Below, one piece after another: positions 18,533 through 29,161 of a stretch of DNA of 64,000 nucleotides. Below the pieces are notes generated by a model. The model was not told the origin of the DNA. It did no database searches and worked only from the letters and a program-made list of their open reading frames with translations. The stretch is taken from contig DAKJ01000018.1 in the NCBI GenBank assembly GCA_002496565.1, positions 637,579 to 701,578 on the forward strand. Reading direction: 5' to 3'. Source of the DNA: Methanosarcina sp. UBA289. GTDB lineage: Archaea > Halobacteriota > Methanosarcinia > Methanosarcinales > Methanosarcinaceae. The position numbers and the translations under genes are program-made. Position 1 is the first letter of the stretch. Every line of letters begins with the position of its first letter.

Positions 18533-20620
18533 ATGAGCGGAAAAGGGCAACATTATAAATGGGGAGACAAAAAAAAAATATTACTTTTTAGCATAATTTT
18601 TATTTTTTTAATCGCAAGTATAACCCTTACTCTATCAAAGCCATCCGGTAAAATTGTTTATGTTACTACCAATGGGAGTGGAGACTTTAACTGTGATGGA
18701 AGTGACGACCAGGTAGAGATAAACCAAGCTCTTGAATACATTGCGGAAAATCCAAGATTCACAACCGTTCATCTGGAAGGCCCTAATACCTACGTCATTT
18801 CCGACAGTATATACATTGGAAGTGACAACATTCTTGAGGGAGACCCAACAGCTGTAATCAAACTTGAAGATAAGGTAGGCTGGCCACTAGAAAAACCTCT
18901 GATTACGCAGATGGACAGCGCCGGAAATCATGATATTACCATAAAGGGGTTTGAGATTGACGGAAATCATGATAAAAACAATGGAAAAAATAGGGGAAAG
19001 GGATATCACAACCTGATCCATTTCCTTAATTGTAAGAATATACAAGTTCACGACATGTATATGCACGACAGCCATGGCGATGGGCTTAAAGTCACAAAAT
19101 GTTCAGATATTAAGTTTTACAATAACAGGGTGTATAAGTTAGGGCATGATGTCCTCTACTCCATATATTCTTCGAATATAGAAGCTTGGAATAATAAAAT
19201 AACATGTAGAACAAATAGCGGTCTGAGAATTTACAATACAAATCACGTAAAATTCTATAACAATATCATTGACTCAGAAGGAGAAGGCGGGGCAGGAATT
19301 GAAATCCAAAAAATTGGCCCGTCAACTGTGATGAACGATATCGAGATTTACAATAATCTGTTATATGAGACGAACGCAGCAGGTATATGGATTACAGGCT
19401 ATGGATCCGAATATATTAAAGATTCTGCAAAAGATATCTATATTCATCATAATAAATTCTACAAAACAGGTATTAACCCGAGTGCGAACTGGGCAGGGGG
19501 AATAGTGCTCAATGGTTTTCAAAATACTTTAATAGAGAATAATAAATTTGATGGGTGTTATGGAGCTGCTATTGCCCATAAACAGGTTACTGACGAATTT
19601 GCAGCTCCAAACTCAGGATATACAACTATTGTGAAAAATAATGTGATAATTAATACACAGTCAAGTCCTGCTGCCGGAAAAGGATATGCTGTATACAACA
19701 AACTGAAAAGCACCCATTCCTTTATTCTGCAAAATAACTGCCTTTCTAGCAACGCCGGGGGGAACTATCTAGGTGTAAATTCTACCTCAGATTTTGAAGC
19801 GGACTCTGAAATTGCGGCAAAGTTGAGCAACAATGAGTCATTGGGGGAAGATTTTCCCTGGAGTGAGGCTATGTCTGCTGGACCTCAGACACCTTATAAG
19901 AGAGATGAAAGCGGAGTCCAGACGGGACAGGAAGAAAGTTTTGAGTCCAACCTTAAGAAAGCTTTTGCAGATTTTATAAGATCGTTGGAAAGATTCATAT
20001 TAAGTTTTTTTATGCAGCCTGACGAAGTAGAAAATTTCAAAATTGCTTTGCCTTTCATTATTTCGGATAATAGGTTGAGAGAAGAGGCTCCAAATATCAC
20101 TTTTAGTGACAGTGAATATATCGATGTAGGAAAAAGGTCAGAGAGAGGTACTTATAGAGGGGTTATAATCTTTGAACTGAGTTCACTTAATCAGACTGAT
20201 CGAATCGAAAAGGCAACTCTATCTTTATTCTGGTATTACCCGGAGAATCAAATGAGATCGAAGGATACTATACTGGAAGTATACAGACCTGTAAAATGGT
20301 GCGAAGAACACGTTACGTGGCAGCAAAAAGAAATCAATGATCCCTGGAAAAATCCCGGGGGAGACTGGTATGATCGGAATGGAGTCTTCCAAGGCAATAC
20401 TCCATATGCCACAATAACTATCAGTGGAGAGGAAACTCCTGACAACCGTTATTACGAATTGAATATAACAGAACTTGTGCAGGAATATGTAAGCGGAAAG
20501 TATGAAAATACAGGTTTCCTTATAAAGGCCCGCGAGGAAGATGAGAATTACATCGCTTTTTATAGTTCCAACTGGAAAAATAAAGATCAAAGGCCAAAAC
20601 TCACTATAGAATATGTCTAA
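18533..20620 (+). CDS. Secreted beta-helix protein with disaggregatase-type C-terminal domain
   Basis: The N-terminus has a basic stretch and one hydrophobic segment (about residues 17-37), a signal peptide or anchor. A parallel beta-helix domain follows, starting at TTNGSGDFNCDGSDD and ending near residue 430. After a charged linker, a C-terminal domain of about 190 residues begins SDNRLREEAPN and runs through LSLFWYYPENQ, GGDWYDRNG and NTGFLIKAREE. This last part is the disaggregatase-related repeat (DNRLRE, CBM96-like), probably sugar-binding. The protein likely acts on the extracellular matrix. The ATG at 18533 is preferred over that at 18515 because GGGGA lies six bases upstream of it. 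Confidence 0.87.
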   Translation: MSGKGQHYKWGDKKKILLFSIIFIFLIASITLTLSKPSGKIVYVTTNGSGDFNCDGSDDQVEINQALEYIAENPRFTTVHLEGPNTYVISDSIYIGSDNILEGDPTAVIKLEDKVGWPLEKPLITQMDSAGNHDITIKGFEIDGNHDKNNGKNRGKGYHNLIHFLNCKNIQVHDMYMHDSHGDGLKVTKCSDIKFYNNRVYKLGHDVLYSIYSSNIEAWNNKITCRTNSGLRIYNTNHVKFYNNIIDSEGEGGAGIEIQKIGPSTVMNDIEIYNNLLYETNAAGIWITGYGSEYIKDSAKDIYIHHNKFYKTGINPSANWAGGIVLNGFQNTLIENNKFDGCYGAAIAHKQVTDEFAAPNSGYTTIVKNNVIINTQSSPAAGKGYAVYNKLKSTHSFILQNNCLSSNAGGNYLGVNSTSDFEADSEIAAKLSNNESLGEDFPWSEAMSAGPQTPYKRDESGVQTGQEESFESNLKKAFADFIRSLERFILSFFMQPDEVENFKIALPFIISDNRLREEAPNITFSDSEYIDVGKRSERGTYRGVIIFELSSLNQTDRIEKATLSLFWYYPENQMRSKDTILEVYRPVKWCEEHVTWQQKEINDPWKNPGGDWYDRNGVFQGNTPYATITISGEETPDNRYYELNITELVQEYVSGKYENTGFLIKAREEDENYIAFYSSNWKNKDQRPKLTIEYV

Positions 20621-20841
20621 ATATAGATAAAAGTAATTATCAATATTTCGCTATTGGAGCTCCCTACTGGATTAAATAGACAAAACATTGGGAAAAGTTG
20701 TCTGTGATTCCGTTTTTACAAACTAAAGGGCAATAAATAAAAAAACAAGGAAGCAAGAAACAATAAATGAAAAAAATGAACCCAAAAAGAAATAAAAAAG
20801 AAGGGGTAGATTGAAAATTAAGAAGAATAATCTTCCTAACC

Positions 20842-22443
20842 TTAACGAGCAAGTCCTACTCTTTCATTCTTTTTCTTCTCAACCTGCATATCGAAAAGCA
20901 TTCCGAAAAGAAGCATCTGAAGCCCCGTACCTAGTACAAGAAAACCAAGCAGAGGATAGTAGGAAGGGAGAGGATTTTGCAACAAGATCTGCAAAAAGCC
21001 CCACAATCCTAAAAGAACACTAACAGGCAAGGAAATCATTCCAAGGAAATAGAATAGTACGAGTGGATGGAAGTCCAGTACCGTATATTTGACCCTCAGC
21101 CTCCAGAGAAAACCTCTAAAGATCATGGGAGCTACTTTGCGGATAAACTTTCCGTATCGAATCTTCGATCTCTCTCTACCGTAGCGGGCAGGCATTACCA
21201 CATCCATTACTCTCATTCCAAAGGCATTAAGTTTGATCAACAGATCGTTACAATAGCCATAATAAGGATAGACTGAATCCAGATCAATAAGCTCCAGTGC
21301 CTGCCTGGAAATAGCTGTATATCCATTCTGAGGATCCATAACCTGCCAGTAACCACTGCCTATTTTTGTGATAAAACTAAGGAGAAGGTTTCCAAAAGAT
21401 CTCCATCTGCTCATCCCGGTCATAAAATCGTCAGTGAGTAATCTATTGCCCTTTGTATAATCGGCTCTTCCCTCAATGATTGGAAAAATCAACCTGGGAA
21501 GCTGAGAAGGATCCATTTGATTATCTCCAGCCATAACCGCAACAATATCCATCTCATCTCTAAGGGCAAGTTTATACCCGTCAATTATTCCTGCACCTAC
21601 TCCTTTATTTACTTCATGACGCAAATACACGATCCTTGGGTCTCCAAATTTTTTTACAATTTCACCTGTTCGATCTGTACTGCCATCATCAATTACATAA
21701 ATCCTGTTCACATATTCAGGGATCCCACATAGAGTCTCACCGATAAGTAATTCTTCATTATAAGCAGGCACGACAACTCCTATACGGGTGCTCTCAAATT
21801 TCCTGAATACAGGATCCACATCAAAACTTAGATAGTTAATCTTGAGTTCTTCGGTTTTTGCCACCGAAAGCAGGGATTTCAAAGATAAATGATCTTTTCC
21901 TGAACTGATTTTCTGTAGTGAGGCCGCTGTTATTGCAAGAAAGCCTATTTTTTCCTTGAAGGTACTTTTTCCATTAAAAAGCATTACTGTTTCCTGCTCA
22001 CAGGAGATACGGCAGGGCCAAGAACCCACAGATAGGTCAAACCCCTGTCTTAACGGCTCAAGGACATGGGAAAGCAAATCTATGTCCTGCATGCATTCCG
22101 GATAAATGAGAACCACAAGCTCTGAATCAAGAGATGCTTTGTAGAGGACATCGAGTAATGCTTCCTCCCCCCCTGAGATAGGAACAACCCGTGCCCCTCC
22201 CAGAGCAGCTACTTCCATAGTTCTATCAGTGGAACCTTCGTCAAGAACAAGTACACGATCAGCGTAACTTGCCGCAATCAAAACTTTGCTTCCAATGGAA
22301 GTTTCCTCATTCTGAGCTGGAATTAAGACCGTAAACTCATGCCTGAGCAACTTATCGGTAAGTTGAGATGGCGAAGATACTATGCTAATAGGATCAGAGA
22401 TTAGAGAATTAAGACTAAGTGTAAGGGCTGAAAACAAACCCAA
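20842..22443 (-). CDS. Tandem double-GT2 glycosyltransferase
   Basis: Two GT2-like domains are fused. The second (about residues 215-440) is a DPM1-type glycosyltransferase with VVVPAYNEE, VIDDGSTDRT and a MAGDNQMDP metal-binding region. The first (about 37-200) starts well (LIPAQNEE, LDEGSTDRT) but has YPECMQDID in place of the GDxQxD motif, so it is probably inactive. Two membrane segments close the protein. It would move a sugar from a nucleotide to a lipid carrier at the membrane. The start is TTG at 22443, supported by GGGGGT four bases upstream. It is convergent with the beta-helix gene. Confidence 0.88.
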   Translation of the reverse strand: MGLFSALTLSLNSLISDPISIVSSPSQLTDKLLRHEFTVLIPAQNEETSIGSKVLIAASYADRVLVLDEGSTDRTMEVAALGGARVVPISGGEEALLDVLYKASLDSELVVLIYPECMQDIDLLSHVLEPLRQGFDLSVGSWPCRISCEQETVMLFNGKSTFKEKIGFLAITAASLQKISSGKDHLSLKSLLSVAKTEELKINYLSFDVDPVFRKFESTRIGVVVPAYNEELLIGETLCGIPEYVNRIYVIDDGSTDRTGEIVKKFGDPRIVYLRHEVNKGVGAGIIDGYKLALRDEMDIVAVMAGDNQMDPSQLPRLIFPIIEGRADYTKGNRLLTDDFMTGMSRWRSFGNLLLSFITKIGSGYWQVMDPQNGYTAISRQALELIDLDSVYPYYGYCNDLLIKLNAFGMRVMDVVMPARYGRERSKIRYGKFIRKVAPMIFRGFLWRLRVKYTVLDFHPLVLFYFLGMISLPVSVLLGLWGFLQILLQNPLPSYYPLLGFLVLGTGLQMLLFGMLFDMQVEKKKNERVGLAR

Positions 22444-24416
22444 TCTACCCCCTTATACATATGCATGTGCTATAACCCCTCTTTATGTGTATAAGTGCAA
22501 AAATATTAAAGGCTATCATACTAAAAATTATTAGACTAAGATATATATAAGGTTAACATGTAGATTAGATATACACATAAAAATATTAATAAGGAAAAAT
22601 AATCCTTACAAAAGATATCTATGAATAAAATAAAGAAATATATTAACTGACTAAGATCTTCTATGCCTTTAATATTAAAAATCAGATCCATTTCTAAGAA
22701 ATTAAAACTTAAGACAATAAATGAACATATTCGCTATTTTTGTAATTAATTAAATCACGAAACGTAAATCAATTGTGATAAAGAAACCTACATTCTTGCA
22801 AGTTTGGATTTCTATTTTAAAAAGGAAATCTTGAAGAGATAAAAAGTTAAAAAAGAAATAGAAGGATGATCTGAATAAAAGATTAAAGATTTCATAATTG
22901 AAGCAGATGCTGAAATAAGCATAGTAATTGCAAGATTGATAATTATATTTATCAAGAATTTGCTGCCACGCCTACACGCTATGAATTTTCAATCTTGATA
23001 AGCCTGGAATTAACGGCGGCTTTCCAGAGGGTAGCTGCCACATATGCCAGTGATGTTTGACTGATAATGGATAAATGACAAGAAGGATAATGTCTCAGGG
23101 AGTATCAGTAGCAAAAAAGTATGCAAGGAAGGGCTTTTCTTGTCACCACAGAGAATTGAGAGAAATAGACTAATTAGAAACTTGAATACTATAAATAAGG
23201 CCTGGAAATATTGAACAACGTTTATAATCAAAGGCAACATAAATAAAATGTTATAACAGACATGAGACACTGGAAAAAGAATTTTAATTTAATATTAAAA
23301 CAAACATCCAAAAAATAATTAGATAAATAATGCAAAACATTAAGAAATAGCACATACTGTTAACCTTGACTTATGAAGAGGCTACGAGATCTTTCTGGCT
23401 ATCTTGTTGCCGATATATTAAGTCCATTAGCTGCCGGAATGATTGTGTTTTATTAAGTACGAGTCTTTACCGTAAAGAAGATACGCCTTCTGGCTTCGAT
23501 TAATAAACGGTTAAATAAAGAATCTACGGAGAATAGTAAAATATAGGTTTCTATTTGCTGAGAACCAGATACTTGCATTAAAGCTATGTTTTTCATTCAG
23601 GAAATGCTAGGTCTGGGAAAAACCTAGATAGAAGAGAGTTAGGGGGAATAAGAGAATTGGGAGTAGAATCACCCATTAGATAAGGCACTCTAACTTTTTG
23701 CGATCTAAAGGATCATTTGTAAACCAGATTTCATAGTTGCAGGACTACTTTAGCAGAACAAAAGAGACTAGGATTCTTCAGCAATAATCTGAAAGATATA
23801 GACAACCTGTGAGAAAAGTACATTCGGAGTTTCAACGGAGATAGATTGCTACCAGGCTCAGCAAGATAGGCTTCTAAAAGAAGATAAAAAACAAAAGGAA
23901 CTAAATATTTAATAAAGTTGAAGATCCAAGAAGTAAGAATAAGGGGAATACTTTGATTAAAGAGGTGAAACAAAACAGAGAGCTGTGGAGCTATTTACAA
24001 AAAAGAAAAGTACAATCCTATTATTTTAGATAAATAAGGAAGATTTTCCTATTACCTAAACAGTCAAAGAAATATTTTTTAAGCATCAGGCGTGGAAGCT
24101 TACGGAAAAGCTGATTGATACAGTTGAATTCCATAGAGGTATACTTAATGTCTTTTGGCGTATAATACATATATGCAGGAGGGTTATATCTGGAGTTCTA
24201 CAAAAATTCACCAGTACTGCACTAAAAAGGTGCCTGGACGACATTGGGAGCTGAAATATACAGACGGCGGAAGGAAAATAATAAAAGACAGATTCGGGGA
24301 TAAAAGGAAAAGGATCTGAATAAAGGGAACAGTTTATAAAAAAATCGTCCAGACTTGCAGGAAAAATATTTTAACCTAAAACGCACTTTATTAATATTAT
24401 TATGTTGTGGGGTTGT
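22444..24416. other. 2-kb gene-free region, probably decayed
   Basis: This is the longest gap in the window. Only small frames remain: 23373-23456 (27 codons, MKRLRDLSGYLVADIL) and 24173-24319 (listed separately). Two minus-strand frames (23010-23270, 23731-23973) lack ribosome binding sites. The pattern fits an old, degraded gene or mobile element, but no parent is recognisable by eye. Confidence 0.45.
24173..24319 (+). CDS. Possible small protein or gene fragment
   Basis: A 48-codon frame reads MQEGYIWSSTKIHQYC and continues with RHWELKYTDGG and a basic end. Its codon use and Trp/Gly/Tyr content look more coding-like than the surrounding sequence. No family was recognised and there is no clear ribosome binding site. 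It may be the remnant of a longer gene in this decayed region. Confidence 0.22.
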   Translation: MQEGYIWSSTKIHQYCTKKVPGRHWELKYTDGGRKIIKDRFGDKRKRI

Positions 24417-26354
24417 ATGGAAACTGCAAATGGATACGCTGAGAAATTATCAACAAATCTAGATGTGATTCTCAGCGTCATGGGATTTGGCTTAGGGTTA
24501 TTAATTGTTTCTTTATATTATATCATCAACCTAAACCAGAAAGATATAGGAATCGCCGTTCTCTCCTCCTGTTTTATCTACTTTATATTTAGAAATAAAT
24601 TTAGGAGTGAGGCTGCAATATCTGCTAGAGAAGGTAGATTTAAAAGTATAATGAGTATCTCGTTTTATCTAATATTCTTAGCATGCGTCATTATATACAG
24701 CGCAAATCTGTATTACAGGCCTATATCTTCCTTTATATTGATATGCATCCTTGCAGCTATTATCGCCTCCCAGATACTTTACGTAAGAGAAGGGGACGGA
24801 GTGACCTCTTTATTATTGCAGATATTCCTGCTATCAATTCTCATCAGAGTCGGGATATTTTATAACTTTCCAAGCCTAATGGGCTATGATGCATATTTTC
24901 ATGCCAATATGGCAAGGGTAATTACTGATACCGGGTTTGTTGCTCCGATTGAAATAAGCAGTAAATATTTCTATTACCCACTTGCACATATTTTTGTATC
25001 AGTTATTCAAATAATGGGCGAAACCGATATCAAAGACGCAATGTTTTATTCCATAGGGCTTGCAAGTATTTTCAGCACTGTAGGAGTTTACTTGGTAGGA
25101 AAGAAACTTGAAGGCCCTCAGATGGGTTTGCTAGCTACTTTATTAATAAACTTAAATAACCATAACATCGTTGCAGGAATTACAAATATAACTCCTGGAT
25201 CTCTTGTTCTTTGCTATTTTATATTCATTATATACGCAATCTTTAGCGAGAAACAAAACTTGAGATATACAGGATTTATCCTGCTAGTTACCATTCTAAT
25301 GGTTCTGACTCATCAGTTGACAACTTTTGTAGTATTTCTGGCTTTAGTCTCAATTTGCGCAGGCAAATATCTGCACAGTCATGTATACAAAAGTCTTTCC
25401 ATTAAAACAAACAGTTTTAATTATATTCTATTTTTTATTATTAGTTTACAAACATACTGGATGTTCACGTATGTCAATCAGGACACTTCGTTTCTTGAAA
25501 TGGTTCTCAGTCCTCTTATGGATGTTCTTCAAATAGGATCAAGCTACTCAGGCAATGAACTTATTGTAGGTTCCGTAAATAATCAGGATACACTGGAAAC
25601 ACTCTTACTTCACATAAGCTACCTTGCTCTACCATTTTTCTCAATAGGAGGGGTATTAGCATGGTTTTCTGGCAGAGATATAAAAAAAGTCAATAAATTC
25701 TCTATTGCCTTAGTTGTTACAGTCCTGTACAGCCTTGCTTATGGAATTCCTTTACTTGGGATGAGGAATTTCCTGACAAGTCGATGGTTCCCACTGATAG
25801 CAGTGTTTCTCGTACTTGTATCCGCCTCCTATATGTTGAAATTAGTGAGTCTCCTTAACTCAAAAAAAGCAAAGATCCCTGTGATGTTCACAATCATTCT
25901 TCTATTTTCGTTTATAATGGTTACAACACCAGGCATAAATAAAGACAATCCACTTGTGGCAAAGGACACGACCGTAAGAAACCAATTCAAAAGTATTGAA
26001 ATAGAGGCTATTAAAACTGTAACCGCAAAATACTCCGAAAACATCCTGATGGACTCCCCCTATGACAGTTGTCTTTTTTACAGGGACAGAGGATATGATT
26101 CCAGTAACGCAACATATTTTAATATTCAACATATACAGACTGGAGAGATTGATGGCAGTCCGATGATTTTGCTGAGAAAGTCAACTGTTAAAGAACCTGT
26201 ATCTATTAATGATCCTGAACGTTATGGCGTGAATATCATCCAGACAGTGCCAGATGGATTCTTCAACAGATTCGAAGCATATGATTACGCCCGGGTTTAC
26301 GATAATGAAGAGGTATTTGCTTATATGAAGGAAGATAAAACGTCAAGAAAATAA
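24417..26354 (+). CDS. GT-C-like polytopic membrane protein
   Basis: The protein has about thirteen hydrophobic segments and a C-terminal extracytoplasmic part of about 130 residues. An early loop contains GYDAYFHANMARV, an acidic motif placed as in GT-C glycosyltransferases, followed by YYPLAHIF and later LTHQLTTF. These features recur in the protein at 51246-53279 (YFPLYHVF, LVHNVSLP), so the two are of one family. It may polymerise repeat units (Wzy-like) or transfer sugars from lipid carriers. The Wzx flippase gene follows 84 bases downstream, which supports an assembly role. An ATG at 24402 is also in frame; the one at 24417 is chosen as the more likely. Confidence 0.75.
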   Translation: METANGYAEKLSTNLDVILSVMGFGLGLLIVSLYYIINLNQKDIGIAVLSSCFIYFIFRNKFRSEAAISAREGRFKSIMSISFYLIFLACVIIYSANLYYRPISSFILICILAAIIASQILYVREGDGVTSLLLQIFLLSILIRVGIFYNFPSLMGYDAYFHANMARVITDTGFVAPIEISSKYFYYPLAHIFVSVIQIMGETDIKDAMFYSIGLASIFSTVGVYLVGKKLEGPQMGLLATLLINLNNHNIVAGITNITPGSLVLCYFIFIIYAIFSEKQNLRYTGFILLVTILMVLTHQLTTFVVFLALVSICAGKYLHSHVYKSLSIKTNSFNYILFFIISLQTYWMFTYVNQDTSFLEMVLSPLMDVLQIGSSYSGNELIVGSVNNQDTLETLLLHISYLALPFFSIGGVLAWFSGRDIKKVNKFSIALVVTVLYSLAYGIPLLGMRNFLTSRWFPLIAVFLVLVSASYMLKLVSLLNSKKAKIPVMFTIILLFSFIMVTTPGINKDNPLVAKDTTVRNQFKSIEIEAIKTVTAKYSENILMDSPYDSCLFYRDRGYDSSNATYFNIQHIQTGEIDGSPMILLRKSTVKEPVSINDPERYGVNIIQTVPDGFFNRFEAYDYARVYDNEEVFAYMKEDKTSRK

Positions 26355-26438
26355 GAACCCAGGATAGTCTCCGTGTACTATTGCGGAATGAAAAAAGAAC
26401 CCACAATCTAGGGTTTACATTTTAAAGTTGGAAATAGC

Positions 26439-27905
26439 ATGTCAAACTTTATCAGTAATGTGTTAAAACTTGTATCAGGAAGTGTTGCTTCACAGATTCT
26501 GGGTGTACTTCTTGTACCAATAGTCACTAGAATTTATAGCGCTGATGATATAGGAGTTTTTCAAATTTTTGTAGCGGTATCAGGCGTACTGGTAATTTTC
26601 TCTACTTTTTCATACCAGTATGCTATAATGTTACCAAAAGACGAAGAAGATTCCGCAAACGTAGTTTTCCTTTGCTCCATGTTAGTAACCATTATATCTT
26701 TAATCATAGCTGTAGTAGTAATAATTTTTCCGGAAGATATTGAGTACATTCTTGAGTACATATTTCATACGCAGGGATCTTCAAAATATTTAATTTATCT
26801 ACCTGCAATAGTATTCTTTAACGGTATTTTTTTCGTGCAGAACTACTGGCTTTCAAGAAGACTACGTTTTGGAGTTATTGCAGGATCCAAAGTCTTAAAC
26901 ACTTTATCAACCAAAGCATTTCAGTTAGTGACTCCTATCTGGAATGTATCTCCTTTAGGTCTGATAGGGGGTTATACCGTTGGGTACGGATTTGCAGATT
27001 TATTAATGCTTAAGGGCGCAAAAGAAGACTTAAAGGTCTTCAGGAAAGTTTCCGTAAAAAAAATGAAAGAAATGGCGATCCGGTATAAAAATTTCCCTTT
27101 ATTTAGTTCCTGGTCTACACTCGCAAATACGATTTCACCACAAGTGCCTACTTTTTTGCTTGCATATTTTTACAATACAAGCGTTGTCGGATATTATTCA
27201 ATTGCGAACCAAGTAGTAAATATGCCCATGTCACTTATTGGGACAGCTATACAACAGGTCTTCTTCCAGAAAGTCAGTGAGGTGAAAAATCAGAATGGAG
27301 ATCTGAAAACCGTCGTTAGTGAAGTTTATAAAAAGCTGATTCTAATAGGAATATTCCCGATGATACTTCTGATAATCCTGGGAGAAGAGATATTTACATT
27401 TGCTTTCGGAGAAGGCTGGGATGTATCAGGAACATACGTAAAAATTCTTGTGCCCTGGATATTCCTTGTGTTCCTCTCCTCACCTATCTCAACTCTCTAC
27501 AGCATCTTCGACAAACAGAAGGTTTGGCTTACCTTCAGTATGATTCTTTTAGTCTCTAGGTTCGTCGCACTTGCTATAGGGGGAATGTATGGAAGTCCGG
27601 AATTTGCCCTCGGGCTGTTCAGCCTTACGGGAGTTATATTCTGGCTCTGGAATAATGCATATTTGCTTAATCTTGCAGGAATTAATAAAAGGGAAAGTGT
27701 AGAAATCCTTGCTAAGTATGCATCAATCGGAATTATTGTTTCGGTCCCATTAATTCTGCTTGAAGTACTCTCCGCTAACTTTTATATTATCCTCCTTGCA
27801 GCCATCGTCATAACTCCTATCTATTATGGAGTAACCCTTCGTGATGATCCTACATTCAGGAAGATATTTTCGGCTTTTCTCTTGAATATAAAAAACAAAA
27901 CCTGA
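26439..27905 (+). CDS. Polysaccharide flippase (Wzx-type)
   Basis: This 488-residue protein has 12-14 membrane segments and the N-terminus of the polysaccharide transporter (PST/MOP) family: NVLKLVSGSVASQILGVLLVPIVTRIYSADDIGVF. It would flip lipid-linked oligosaccharides across the membrane. The second copy at 38053-39522 is only distantly similar, which suggests different substrates. It follows the GT-C-like gene on the same strand and likely works with it. Confidence 0.92.
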   Translation: MSNFISNVLKLVSGSVASQILGVLLVPIVTRIYSADDIGVFQIFVAVSGVLVIFSTFSYQYAIMLPKDEEDSANVVFLCSMLVTIISLIIAVVVIIFPEDIEYILEYIFHTQGSSKYLIYLPAIVFFNGIFFVQNYWLSRRLRFGVIAGSKVLNTLSTKAFQLVTPIWNVSPLGLIGGYTVGYGFADLLMLKGAKEDLKVFRKVSVKKMKEMAIRYKNFPLFSSWSTLANTISPQVPTFLLAYFYNTSVVGYYSIANQVVNMPMSLIGTAIQQVFFQKVSEVKNQNGDLKTVVSEVYKKLILIGIFPMILLIILGEEIFTFAFGEGWDVSGTYVKILVPWIFLVFLSSPISTLYSIFDKQKVWLTFSMILLVSRFVALAIGGMYGSPEFALGLFSLTGVIFWLWNNAYLLNLAGINKRESVEILAKYASIGIIVSVPLILLEVLSANFYIILLAAIVITPIYYGVTLRDDPTFRKIFSAFLLNIKNKT

Positions 27906-28079
27906 GAGAAGTTAAGTATTCTAAAAGAACTTAACTAAAAAAATTTCTCCTGCACCGCATTTACAGAAGAGAAATAAAGTTTAAGTCTAGAATAAAAAGA
28001 GGAAAATCCCAATTAAAAAAATAATAAAAAATAATTATGGGATTCTTCCGGCTTCTTTATTTATAAGGTCTCATTTCTG

Positions 28080-29087
28080 TCAGTAGGTTTCCTTGTGAGT
28101 GGTTTTATACAGAGTTTTTGCGATTGAATACTTTTTGCTCTCTAAAGTCACACTATAATAGGGAATTAGCTCGGGAGAAAAGCCCATAATAAAATCCGCA
28201 AACCTAGAAATGTTTGCTGCCATTACGTTCATGTATTCGAAATTTCGGGACTTCAAGTCAAGGAACTCATTATAATATAGAAGAGCATTTGGACCTAAAC
28301 GGCCAAAATCCGGGTTCAGAGCTGAAGTCCAGGTTACGGTACATTTCTTCCCGTACAGATTCAAGTGAGCCGCAACAGCTTCACCCTCAGGAGTCTCTGT
28401 GACAAACATGTAGCCAATATCTTTTTCCTGAATTAGCTTAAATACTCTTTCAAAGAACCCTCTAGGAAGGGGAGGGGCTAAATTCTGCTTTTCATAGACC
28501 ATTGAGAGCAAATGGTAATATGTTTCAGGATCGTTCCATGTTCTGGTTTTAAGTCCTGCCTCATTTGCAGCTTTAAGTTCCCTTCGAATTTTTCTTGAGA
28601 TGTTGTCATCTACATTTTCGTTTAGATTTAAGTGATGGGTATAATGCACAGTTGAATCCCATCCGTACCATGTGAAGGGTCTTACATCTTTAAAACCTGG
28701 GGCAAAAGTGAGATGAATACTGTCAAATCCTTGCTTGCAGAGGAATTCCCTGAGAGGATTAAGAATATCGTGAACTTCCTGTACCTGTTTACTTGCTTTA
28801 GAGCTGGCACTCTCTTTAATAAGAGGCCCACTGTAGCTGGTCATATCACAGGTAGAAGTCGCTACCCTCAAAGCTCCCTTAATATTTTTAACGAAAAGAG
28901 GACATCCTCCCACAAGTTCTCCTTTTCTGAAACAACCATAAATTCTAAGATCTTTTGACAGGACATCCCTGCAAATTCCAAGCCACTCACTGGTATGAAA
29001 AAGTGTACCAGGTTGAGCTTTTTCTACAAGCAAATCCCATTCTTTGTATTCAGATGGCGCTAATTCTCTAACTTCAATTTCGTCCAT
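28080..29087 (-). CDS. FemAB-like GNAT acyltransferase
   Basis: The protein has the two-lobed acyltransferase pattern of FemAB-like proteins: GTLFHTSEWL near residue 27, a basic KIRRELKAANEAGL region near the centre and the GNAT-like stretch EAVAAHLNLYGKKCTVTWTSA in the C-terminal half. In bacteria such proteins add amino acids to peptidoglycan bridges or act in exopolysaccharide loci. This archaeon should lack murein, so a surface-glycan amino acid or acyl modification is more likely. It is the last gene of a minus-strand set starting with the DUF354 gene, 74 bases after the GT4 gene. Confidence 0.82.
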   Translation of the reverse strand: MDEIEVRELAPSEYKEWDLLVEKAQPGTLFHTSEWLGICRDVLSKDLRIYGCFRKGELVGGCPLFVKNIKGALRVATSTCDMTSYSGPLIKESASSKASKQVQEVHDILNPLREFLCKQGFDSIHLTFAPGFKDVRPFTWYGWDSTVHYTHHLNLNENVDDNISRKIRRELKAANEAGLKTRTWNDPETYYHLLSMVYEKQNLAPPLPRGFFERVFKLIQEKDIGYMFVTETPEGEAVAAHLNLYGKKCTVTWTSALNPDFGRLGPNALLYYNEFLDLKSRNFEYMNVMAANISRFADFIMGFSPELIPYYSVTLESKKYSIAKTLYKTTHKETY

Positions 29088-29161
29088 TTTAAACCCCGTG
29101 CAAATAGCTAATTATTCTTATCCGTGAGATGATAGGAAAATATGAGATTGAATTCATTACT

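Noticed and set aside
23010..23973. Minus-strand hydrophobic open frames at 23010-23270 and 23731-23973
   Set aside because: No ribosome binding site, no family resemblance, and the second starts with TTG; judged chance frames in a decayed AT-rich region.
14571..29087. Archaeosortase/exosortase-type system, suggested by the deacetylase and FemAB-like genes
   Set aside because: No sortase-like membrane protein with Cys-Arg-His motifs and no protein with a PGF/PEF-type C-terminal sorting signal is visible in the window.
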